Below, piece after piece: positions 6,826 to 13,099 of a stretch of 13,099 nucleotides of DNA. The notes below the pieces were generated by a model. The model ran no database searches. It saw nothing but the letters and a program-made list of their open reading frames with translations, and was not told the DNA's origin. The first letter of the stretch is position 1. Each line of letters opens with the position of its first letter. The translations under genes and the position numbers were made by a program. The DNA comes from Gammaproteobacteria bacterium (GTDB lineage: Bacteria > Pseudomonadota > Gammaproteobacteria > Pseudomonadales > Azotimanducaceae), in the NCBI GenBank assembly GCA_002726925.1, contig PBTJ01000046.1, positions 7,830-20,928 of the forward strand. The letters are read 5' to 3'.

Positions 6826-7947
6826 ATGAATACAAGCTTTCATCCGACGCCTCGTACCTTGATGGGCCCCGGCCCCTCTGATGTTCATCCGCGCGTCTTA
6901 GGGGCTATGGGGAAAGCGACCATCGGCCATCTCGACCCAGAATTCGTCGGGTTGATGGAAGAGATCAAAGATCTGATGCGGTACACCTTCCGCACGTCCA
7001 ATTTACTGACTTTGCCCCTATCCGCTCCCGGCTCTGCGGCCATGGAAGCGGCCTATGCCAACTTGCTTGAACCTGGCGACAAAGCGATTGTGTGTATCAA
7101 TGGCGTCTTTGGCATGCGCATGGCAGAAAATGTCAGACGTATGGGTGGCGAGCTAGTCACCGTAGAAGACGAATGGGGCACGCAAGTCGATCCTGAAAAA
7201 CTGCTTGCTGCACTGAACGACAACCCAGACGCGAAAATTGTGGGCTTCGTTCATGCGGAAACATCGACAGGTGTCTGTAGTGATGTGAAAACTCTGTGCG
7301 GTTTGGCTAAAGAGCATGGCTGTCTAACCATTGTTGATTCGGTGACTGGTTTAGCAGGCGTTGAGCTAAACGTCGATGAATGGCAAGCAGACGTGGCTTA
7401 TTCAGGGACCCAAAAGTGCCTATCAGCGCCTCCCGGCATTAGCCTGATTACGTTCAGTCAAGCGGCAGCAGACCGAGTCAAGGCGCGTAACACGCCAGTA
7501 CAAAGCTGGTTCTTAGATGTCTCCCTGCTCATGGCCTATTGGGAAGGCGGGCAAGGCGGTGGTCGCACCTATCACCACACCGCGCCGGTCAACGCTATGT
7601 ACGGCCTGCATGAGGCACTATTGATGGTGAAAGAAGAAGGGCTAGAGCAGTCATGGGAGAAGCATCGCACTATGCACGCATCTCTTTATGAAAACTTGAG
7701 CGGACTCGGTTTGGAGTTCGTGGTCGACGCCTCCTATCGCCTGCCACAGCTAAACCTCGTCAAGGTGCCTGAAGGCGTTGACGAGGCTGCGGTCCGCCAG
7801 CAGTTACTGCAGCAATTCAACCTCGAAATCGGAGCGGGTCTTGGTGCCTTCGCTGGCAAAGTCTGGCGCATCGGATTAATGGGTTATTCAGCGCGGCAAG
7901 AAAATGTGCAGTTGTGTACCAGCGCTCTGCGGGCCTGTTTATCTTAG
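6826..7947 (+). CDS. Alanine-glyoxylate-type class V aminotransferase
   Basis: This is a PLP-dependent class V aminotransferase most like human alanine-glyoxylate aminotransferase (AGXT), which moves the amino group of alanine or serine to glyoxylate to make glycine. The 373 residues contain LMGPGPSDVHPRVL (12-25), the HAETSTGV loop (143-150), Asp171 in VDSVTGLAG (expected to bind the pyridine nitrogen), the Schiff-base Lys197 in YSGTQKCLSAPPG, YHHTAPVNAMYGL, and Arg348 in VWRIGLMGYSA (substrate carboxylate). Serine-glyoxylate or serine-pyruvate specificity cannot be told apart from sequence. It starts six bases after rplQ with no good Shine-Dalgarno, which suggests coupling to rplQ translation. 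The next in-frame ATG (codon 13) lies inside the conserved GPGPS block, so ATG 6826 is preferred. Confidence 0.9.
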   Translation: MNTSFHPTPRTLMGPGPSDVHPRVLGAMGKATIGHLDPEFVGLMEEIKDLMRYTFRTSNLLTLPLSAPGSAAMEAAYANLLEPGDKAIVCINGVFGMRMAENVRRMGGELVTVEDEWGTQVDPEKLLAALNDNPDAKIVGFVHAETSTGVCSDVKTLCGLAKEHGCLTIVDSVTGLAGVELNVDEWQADVAYSGTQKCLSAPPGISLITFSQAAADRVKARNTPVQSWFLDVSLLMAYWEGGQGGGRTYHHTAPVNAMYGLHEALLMVKEEGLEQSWEKHRTMHASLYENLSGLGLEFVVDASYRLPQLNLVKVPEGVDEAAVRQQLLQQFNLEIGAGLGAFAGKVWRIGLMGYSARQENVQLCTSALRACLS

Positions 7948-8219
7948 ACCTTTAAAGGTGTCCGCACTCGCGCGGCGCAAGTATTCAGTAAAGTCCATCT
8001 CTCCGCGTCCATACGGCGTTCCTCCGCAACCGCTTTGACCCCTTCCTAAAGCCTGCAGCATGTCGGCTGCACCTCTTGAGATCTTGTTTTAGATAGCCTC
8101 GAGTTGAATCATGAACAACCGCCCTCTGCATGCGTCATCCAACTGAGGTCACGTTAATGCCGTGACGGCGGGTCTCTGGTTCGGAGTCCTTGCGTCTGTT
8201 TTGGGCAGGTAATCTGTGG
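7948..8219. other. Gap between the aminotransferase gene and uvrA
   Basis: The 272 bases hold no convincing gene. A perfect 12-base palindrome ACCTTTAAAGGT (7948-7959) directly follows the aminotransferase stop. TGCAGC/GCTGCA (8054-8071) forms a six-pair stem with a GTTTT 15 bases downstream, and GTCACG/CGTGAC (8148-8166) forms another six-pair stem. None has the stem plus immediate T run of a clear terminator on either strand. One of them presumably ends the long plus-strand transcript and the convergent uvrA transcript, or termination is Rho-dependent. Two minus-strand micro-ORFs occupy 7939-8012. Confidence 0.5.
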
Positions 8220-11045
8220 TCAAGCAAGTGTCTCTTTTAGAAAACGCCCCGTGTGAGATTTTTTGATTTTCGCTACCTGTTCAGGCGTGCCCGTCGCAAT
8301 AATCTCACCGCCGCCAGAACCGCCCTCGGGGCCAAGATCTACAAGCCAATCGGCGGTTTTGATCACGTCCAAATTGTGCTCAATCACCACGATGGTATTA
8401 CCGTCGTCTCTGAGTCGATGCAGCACATCTAGCAGCTGCGCGATATCGTGAAAGTGCAGGCCTGTCGTAGGTTCATCGAGAATGTAAAGAGTGCTGCCGG
8501 TATCTCGTTTCGATAATTCTCTCGATAGCTTGATGCGCTGGGCTTCGCCCCCAGACAAGGTCGTGGCGGATTGGCCGAGACGAATATAGGAGAGCCCTAC
8601 ATCTTTCAGCGTTTCGAGCTTGCGTGCCAGCATGGGCACGGGAGCGAAAAACTCCGCTGCATCCTCTACCGTCATGTCGAGCACTTCGTTGATGTTCTTA
8701 CCTTTGTAGCGAATATCAAGAGTTTCTCTGTTATAGCGCTTGCCAGAGCAGGTATCGCAAGGCACATAGATGTCGGGCAGAAAATGCATCTCAACCTTAA
8801 TCAAGCCGTCGCCCTGGCACGCTTCACAGCGTCCGCCCTTAACGTTGAAACTGAACCGGCCCGGTTTGTAACCTCGGGCACGTGCCTCCGGCACCTGCGC
8901 AAATAGCTCTCGAATTGGCGTGAATAAGCCGGTGTAGGTGGCAGGGTTTGAACGTGGGGTTCTACCGATGGGGCTCTGGTCGATGTCCACCACTTTGTCC
9001 AAATGCTCAAGTCCCTCGACAGTGTCATACGGCCGAGGCTTAAGCGTCGTAGCTTTGTTCAGCGCTGTAGCGGCAATAGGGTACAGCGTGTGATTAATCA
9101 GCGTTGATTTGCCAGATCCAGAGACGCCGGTTACGCAGGTGAGCAGGCCGCATGGGATACTCAAGGACACATTGTTGAGGTTGTTTCCGTTGGCGCCGGT
9201 TAAGTTGAGCATTTTCTTAGGATCTGGTGCATTGCGTTTTTTCGGCACTGCAATTTTTTTGGCGCCACTCAAATACTGTCCCGTGACGGATTTTTGGTTA
9301 CTCAAGATGTCCTCGTAGCATCCCGCCGCAACGACTTCGCCGCCATGTACCCCGGCGCCGGGGCCGATATCGATCAGGTAATCGGCTTTACGCATGGCTT
9401 CCTCGTCATGCTCGACCACCACCACCGTATTACCCAAATCTTTCAGATGCTCTAGAGTCTTCAGTAGCCGTTCGTTGTCGCGCTGATGCAGGCCAATAGA
9501 AGGCTCATCGAGAATGTACATAACGCCAACTAGGCCCGCGCCAATTTGACTGGCGAGACGAATACGCTGGGCCTCGCCGCCAGAGAGCGTGTCTGCACTG
9601 CGGTCCAGTGTTAAGTAGTTCAGGCCTACATCCACCAAGAATTGCAGCCTCGCTTGGATCTCTTTGAGAATTTTTTCAGCGATGATGGCGCGCTGACCCT
9701 GCAGCTTCAGGTTGTTGAAGTGTTCAAGGGTTGCAGCGATGGACTGCTCGGTAATGTTTGGCAGGTTGGTTTTGCCCACGAAGACATGGCGCGACTCCTC
9801 TCGCAACCGCGTACCTGAACAACTGGGGCAGTGAGTTACCCGCATGAACTTCTGCAGGTTTTCTCGCACCATGCTGGATTCTGTTTCGCGGAAGCGTCGT
9901 GCCATATTGGGCAAGACGCCTTCAAACCGATGGGTACGCTTGATGATATCGCCCCGGTCATTGACGTAGCTGAAGTCGATTCGTTGACGCCCACTACCGT
10001 TTAGGATGATCTCGCGGTGTTTCTTGCTGAGTTCTTTGAAGGGTATTTCTACCTCGAATTCGTAGTGTCCGGCGATCGAGCTGAGCATATGGAAGTAATA
10101 CACGTTGCGGCGGTCCCAACCTCGAATTGCACCCTCTGCCAAGGTCAGTTCGTCATCAGCCACCACAAGGTCAGGATCAAAGAACTGGGTCACCCCGAGT
10201 CCATCACAATTGGCGCAGGCGCCCGCCGGGTTGTTAAAAGAGAACATTCTCGGTTCAAGCTCGGCAATTGAGTAGCCGCAGGTAGGACAGGCAAATCGCG
10301 CGGAGAAAATAGTTGCCGGCAGGTCGGCGTCATCCATATCAATCACATAGGCGACGCCATCGGATAAATTCAGCGCTGTTTCGAAACTCTCGGCCAGACG
10401 CTGGGCAATGTCGTCCTTCACGCGAACTCGATCAACCACCGCCTCAATGGTGTGTTTTTTGTTTTTGTCCAATGCCGGCGCGTCGTCCAAATCCACCACC
10501 AAGCCGTTAATACGAGCACGTACAAAGCCATTGCCAATAAGCTCTTGAAACACATGAAGGTGTTCGCCCTTGCGTTCGTTGATGACCGGCGCCAGCACCA
10601 TGACGCGCTGATCGGGCATGCCCTGTATTACCTGATCTACCATTTGGCTTACTGTCTGGGCATCCAGCGGTAAATCGTGAGTGGGGCAGCGCGGCTCGCC
10701 GACGCGAGCGAAAAGCAGGCGCAGATAGTCGTAAATCTCGGTAATGGTTCCCACGGTGGAACGAGGGTTGTGCGAGGTGGATTTTTGCTCAATAGAAATG
10801 GCTGGCGATAAACCCTCTATAAGATCGACATCGGGCTTTTCCATCATCGACAAGAACTGTCTGGCATAGGCCGACAGAGACTCCACATACCGTCGCTGTC
10901 CCTCTGCATAAAGGGTGTCGAAGGCTAAGGACGATTTTCCAGAACCCGACAGGCCGGTGATGATGACAAGTTTGTCCCGCGGTATGTCGATGTCGATATT
11001 TTTCAGGTTGTGGGTGCGTGCACCGCGGACAGCAATCGTATCCAA
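8220..11045 (-). CDS. uvrA: Excinuclease ABC subunit A
   Basis: UvrA is the damage-recognition ATPase of nucleotide excision repair; its dimer loads UvrB on lesions. From TTG 11045 the product is 941 residues (E. coli 940). Walker A motifs are GLSGSGKS (Lys37) and GVSGSGKS (Lys646), at the same positions as in E. coli. The zinc modules are [14 protein letters not shown] with CANC in the first half and CEACQGDG with CDTC in the second. Signature motifs [13 protein letters not shown] and [12 protein letters not shown] and both Walker B sequences ([18 protein letters not shown]) are intact. The frame stays open upstream to about 11405, but that part overlaps ssb and shows no UvrA homology. TTG is chosen because it aligns with the E. 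coli initiator; no ATG or GTG is nearby in frame. Confidence 0.97.
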   Translation of the reverse strand: MDTIAVRGARTHNLKNIDIDIPRDKLVIITGLSGSGKSSLAFDTLYAEGQRRYVESLSAYARQFLSMMEKPDVDLIEGLSPAISIEQKSTSHNPRSTVGTITEIYDYLRLLFARVGEPRCPTHDLPLDAQTVSQMVDQVIQGMPDQRVMVLAPVINERKGEHLHVFQELIGNGFVRARINGLVVDLDDAPALDKNKKHTIEAVVDRVRVKDDIAQRLAESFETALNLSDGVAYVIDMDDADLPATIFSARFACPTCGYSIAELEPRMFSFNNPAGACANCDGLGVTQFFDPDLVVADDELTLAEGAIRGWDRRNVYYFHMLSSIAGHYEFEVEIPFKELSKKHREIILNGSGRQRIDFSYVNDRGDIIKRTHRFEGVLPNMARRFRETESSMVRENLQKFMRVTHCPSCSGTRLREESRHVFVGKTNLPNITEQSIAATLEHFNNLKLQGQRAIIAEKILKEIQARLQFLVDVGLNYLTLDRSADTLSGGEAQRIRLASQIGAGLVGVMYILDEPSIGLHQRDNERLLKTLEHLKDLGNTVVVVEHDEEAMRKADYLIDIGPGAGVHGGEVVAAGCYEDILSNQKSVTGQYLSGAKKIAVPKKRNAPDPKKMLNLTGANGNNLNNVSLSIPCGLLTCVTGVSGSGKSTLINHTLYPIAATALNKATTLKPRPYDTVEGLEHLDKVVDIDQSPIGRTPRSNPATYTGLFTPIRELFAQVPEARARGYKPGRFSFNVKGGRCEACQGDGLIKVEMHFLPDIYVPCDTCSGKRYNRETLDIRYKGKNINEVLDMTVEDAAEFFAPVPMLARKLETLKDVGLSYIRLGQSATTLSGGEAQRIKLSRELSKRDTGSTLYILDEPTTGLHFHDIAQLLDVLHRLRDDGNTIVVIEHNLDVIKTADWLVDLGPEGGSGGGEIIATGTPEQVAKIKKSHTGRFLKETLA

Positions 11046-11077
11046 GGCGTGGGTACTCGTGGCAGAAGAGGTGGGGC

Positions 11078-11106
11078 AACATAGCTTGATCGTGCAACCG
11101 CAGCAA
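11078..11106 (-). promoter_or_regulatory. Candidate uvrA promoter
   Basis: On the minus strand, TTGCTG (11106-11101) and TATGTT (11083-11078) are separated by 17 bases. Three and four of six positions match the sigma-70 consensus. The implied start near 11070 would give a leader of about 25 bases before the TTG start, which fits that start choice. This is inference from motif spacing only. Confidence 0.35.
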
Positions 11107-11181
11107 GGTGGCGGACATCGTGTAAGCCAGACATTAGTTTCTCGCGGCCAGTAACGTACATCGAAGAAAGCATATTTGCGA

Positions 11182-11210
11182 TTGGGTGGTCTTCGCCTTT
11201 GCACTACACT
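11182..11210 (+). promoter_or_regulatory. Candidate ssb promoter
   Basis: TTGGGT (11182-11187) and TACACT (11205-11210) lie 17 bases apart, with three and four of six matches to the sigma-70 consensus. The implied start near 11217 leaves a leader of about 24 bases, with GGAG at 11231-11234. No LexA-type CTG-N10-CAG site accompanies it. Confidence 0.4.
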
Positions 11211-11240
11211 AAAGCGTCGATCATTTTTTCGGAGATAACA

Positions 11241-11747
11241 ATGGCGAGAGGCATCAACAAGGTCATGCTTATTGGCAACTTGGGCCGCGATCCAGAAACC
11301 CGCTACGCGCAAAGTGGCAGCGCAGTGACGCGGTTTAGCATTGCAACCTCTGAGAGCTGGAAAGACCGCACCAGTGGTGAGCAACAGGAGCGAACCGAGT
11401 GGCACAATGTGGTGTGTTTTGCGCGATTGGCCGAAATTGCTGGCGAGTATTTGCGCAAAGGCTCAAAGGTTTATATTGAAGGCAGCTTGCGAACCTCCAG
11501 CTGGGAGGCCAACGGCGAAAAGAAATACCGTACTGAAATCAATGCTCGCGAACTGCAGATGCTCGACAGCCGCGGCAGCATGGGCGACGGAGGCTTTGGT
11601 GGCGGTGCAGCACCCAATGATACCTTTGCCAGCCCCCCCAGTGGATTCGGCGCGCCACAAAATGCTGGCCCCCCTGCGGGCACGGCGGCGGCCGGAGCTG
11701 GCGCTAGCCTTTCTGACGACGACTTTGAGGACGATATCCCGTTCTAG
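11241..11747 (+). CDS. ssb: Single-stranded DNA-binding protein
   Basis: SSB coats single-stranded DNA as a tetramer and recruits repair and replication proteins. The 168-residue product has the OB fold (about 1-110) with [47 protein letters not shown] and [12 protein letters not shown]. The DNA-stacking aromatics Trp40, Trp54, Phe60 and Trp88 match E. coli positions. A Gly/Pro/Ala-rich linker follows and ends in the acidic partner-binding tip [13 protein letters not shown] 11241 has GGAG six bases upstream (11231-11234); an in-frame TTG at 11199 lies in the promoter region and is rejected. The gene diverges from uvrA as in E. coli and converges on uppP with a 10-base gap. Confidence 0.98.
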   Translation: MARGINKVMLIGNLGRDPETRYAQSGSAVTRFSIATSESWKDRTSGEQQERTEWHNVVCFARLAEIAGEYLRKGSKVYIEGSLRTSSWEANGEKKYRTEINARELQMLDSRGSMGDGGFGGGAAPNDTFASPPSGFGAPQNAGPPAGTAAAGAGASLSDDDFEDDIPF

Positions 11748-11757
11748 TCGACTCGAT

Positions 11758-12591
11758 CTAGGCGCCGGCGATGATCCAAAGCAGCATGCTGCCTAGCACG
11801 AGTCGATAGACCACATAGGGCATCATGCCGAAGCGATCAAGCAACCGTATAAAAAAGTGAATGCTGAAATAGGCGCTGGCAAAGGCGATCAGGCCGCCAG
11901 CGGTGATGTGCGCTAGATCGGCGGAATTTTCTCCAGACATCAGATCTAGGGTTAGCATGAGTTGCGCGCCCGCAATCGTAGGTATGGCTAACAAAAACGA
12001 AAAGCGTGCGGCAGCGACTCGGTTCAGGCCCACGAGCAGCGCAACAGAAATCGTAATACCAGAACGTGATGTGCCGGGGACTAGGGCGAGCGTTTGCGCC
12101 AATCCGATCCAAACGGTATCAGACCAACTAATCAGGGCGCGGCTACTTGGCCGCCGATCCGAAAACCACAAAACGACGGCAAACAGGATTGTGGTCGTAG
12201 CAATTACGCTCAGCGTGCGCAGATGTGTCTCGATGATGTCCTTGGAGGCAAAGCCGACCACCACCACCGGCAAGGTCGCCAGCGTAAGCTTGAAGATCAA
12301 ATCAAGGTGCTCGTCGTGAGCTGCTGATTGCAGCAGGGTGGGCCTCCACCCAATGTTGGACAGTAACGCTGGTGCGCGGGTAAATGCTGCTAGCATCTGC
12401 ATCAGGTCCTGCCGAAAGTAGGCCATAGCAGCGAGAAGCGTCCCGAAGTGTACGGCAACATCAAAGGCTAGGCCCTGATCCGGCCAATCCGTAAGCTGAG
12501 CCGGTAGCACCAAGTGCGCGGAACTGGATATGGGCAGAAACTCGGTCAAGCCTTGGATCAGGCTCAATAGAATGACTTGTATCCAATCCAT
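11758..12591 (-). CDS. uppP: Undecaprenyl-diphosphatase (bacitracin resistance protein family)
   Basis: UppP (BacA) is an inner-membrane phosphatase that turns undecaprenyl diphosphate into the monophosphate lipid carrier used for peptidoglycan and other envelope polymers; overproduction gives bacitracin resistance in E. coli. The 277 residues (273 in E. coli) include the catalytic-region motifs QGLTEFLPISSSAHL (13-27, with Glu17) and LVPGTSRSG (170-178, with Arg176), and FSFLLAIPTIAGA. Multiple hydrophobic segments fit the integral-membrane fold. ATG 12591 is preceded by AGGA (complement of 12598-12601) six bases away. An in-frame 62-residue upstream extension would run through the divergent LON-domain gene and is not hydrophobic, so it is rejected. 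Confidence 0.96.
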   Translation of the reverse strand: MDWIQVILLSLIQGLTEFLPISSSAHLVLPAQLTDWPDQGLAFDVAVHFGTLLAAMAYFRQDLMQMLAAFTRAPALLSNIGWRPTLLQSAAHDEHLDLIFKLTLATLPVVVVGFASKDIIETHLRTLSVIATTTILFAVVLWFSDRRPSSRALISWSDTVWIGLAQTLALVPGTSRSGITISVALLVGLNRVAAARFSFLLAIPTIAGAQLMLTLDLMSGENSADLAHITAGGLIAFASAYFSIHFFIRLLDRFGMMPYVVYRLVLGSMLLWIIAGA

Positions 12592-12643
12592 GCACGGTCC
12601 TGTGGGTTTGGGCGCCGGGGATATTAACACCAGTAGGTCGGTT

Positions 12644-13099
12644 ATGACGGAACAAATAGACTCAATGGAAGGTGAAGAGGCAGGGCGAAATGACCCCAGC
12701 GTCACGCGCTTGATGAGCATGCCCCTGTTCCCATTGCGCACAGTTCTGTTTCCTGGGGGTACGTTGCCGTTGCGCATCTTTGAGCCACGCTACGTAGACA
12801 TGGTGCGCTGGTGCATGCGCGAATCGCAGGGATTTGGCGTGGTGCTACTGCGAGAAGGGTCGGATGTGCTCGATGCCAAGAACCGCGATGGCCATGAAAA
12901 GGCGCCGGATATTTTTGATGTCGGTACCCAAGCCCAAATCATCGATTTCGACCAAGCCGACAATGGGCTACTGGGCATCGTCGCGCGAGGTGGAGAAAAA
13001 TTCTCGGTGTTGCGCACCACAGTCGAGGCCGATGGTCTTTTGCGCGCAGACGTTCGTTCGCTGCACGAGCCGGCAAAGCCGCTGGCAGATTCTCACGAA
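12644..13099 (+). CDS. LON substrate-binding (peptidase S16 N-terminal) domain protein, 3' end missing
   Basis: The visible 152 residues match the N-terminal substrate-binding domain of Lon (PF02190 type), which also exists as a stand-alone protein in proteobacteria. After an acidic leader MTEQIDSMEGEEAGRNDPSV comes MPLFPLRTVLFPGGTLPLRI, then FEPRYVDMVRWCM, GFGVVLLREGSDV, FDVGTQAQIIDFDQ and GLLGIVARGGEKFSV. True Lon also has this start, but the GFGVVLLREG block and FDVG with no long coiled region so far favour the roughly 200-residue stand-alone type; the right edge prevents proof. The start at 12644 has AGG six bases upstream (12635-12637); later in-frame ATGs (12665, 12713, 12719) lack a ribosome site. 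It diverges from uppP across 52 bases. Confidence 0.85.
   Translation, partial: MTEQIDSMEGEEAGRNDPSVTRLMSMPLFPLRTVLFPGGTLPLRIFEPRYVDMVRWCMRESQGFGVVLLREGSDVLDAKNRDGHEKAPDIFDVGTQAQIIDFDQADNGLLGIVARGGEKFSVLRTTVEADGLLRADVRSLHEPAKPLADSHE

Noticed and set aside
8054..8090. Possible intrinsic terminator after the aminotransferase gene
   Set aside because: The six-pair stem is separated from the only T run (8087-8090) by 15 bases, so it does not meet the usual pattern; it is kept only as a note in the gap entry.
11199..11240. TTG start adding 14 residues to SSB
   Set aside because: It falls across the candidate -10 region and lacks a ribosome site, whereas ATG 11241 has GGAG at ideal spacing and aligns with known SSB starts.
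11046..11405. Longer uvrA frame giving a 1061-residue protein
   Set aside because: The extra 120 residues have no UvrA similarity, are rich in Cys, Pro and Arg, and lie antisense to the ssb promoter and coding sequence.
12592..12777. 62-residue N-terminal extension of uppP
   Set aside because: It overlaps the divergent LON-domain gene, is not hydrophobic, and ATG 12591 has its own AGGA site and matches the family N-terminus.
1..13099. tRNA or rRNA genes, CRISPR arrays, insertion sequences, prophage or defence genes
   Set aside because: No cloverleaf sequence, regularly spaced repeats, transposase motifs or inverted-repeat ends were seen; nearly all of the window is conserved housekeeping coding sequence.

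Overview
The window comes from a gammaproteobacterium chromosome. The ribosomal proteins, SecY, RpoA, UvrA, SSB and UppP all read like close relatives of the Escherichia coli and Pseudomonas proteins. The gene order (spc operon, then alpha operon, with uvrA and divergent ssb downstream) is the gammaproteobacterial one. A marine or free-living lineage is a guess from overall composition and from the AGXT-type aminotransferase; genus cannot be set from this sequence.

Region 1 (1-3644, + strand) is the distal part of the spc operon: rplF (5' end missing), rplR, rpsE, rpmD, rplO, secY and rpmJ. Spacing is tight in places: rplR and rpsE abut, and rpmD and rplO overlap by one base. Region 2 (3684-6819, + strand) is the alpha operon: rpsM, rpsK, rpsD, rpoA and rplQ. 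Only 39 bases separate rpmJ from rpsM and I see no terminator there, so the two operons are probably one transcript. Together these genes make ribosomal proteins, the SecY channel and the RNA polymerase alpha subunit.

Region 3 (6826-7947, + strand) is a class V PLP aminotransferase of the alanine-glyoxylate type. It starts six bases after rplQ and looks like a metabolic passenger at the end of the ribosomal transcript. A 272-base gap (7948-8219) follows, with weak hairpins and two tiny minus-strand reading frames.

Region 4 (8220-11747) is uvrA (minus) and ssb (plus), divergent across a 195-base regulatory gap. The E. coli pair shares a LexA operator; here that gap contains no CTG-N10-CAG site. 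Region 5 (11758-13099) is uppP (minus), convergent with ssb, and a divergent gene for a LON substrate-binding-domain protein that runs off the right edge.

Most of this is conserved housekeeping DNA and I see no new defence, mobile or biosynthetic system. The points most worth a second look are the 81-residue acidic tail on ribosomal protein L17, the aminotransferase attached to the alpha operon, the TTG start of uvrA with no SOS box, and several small leader elements inside the ribosomal operon.
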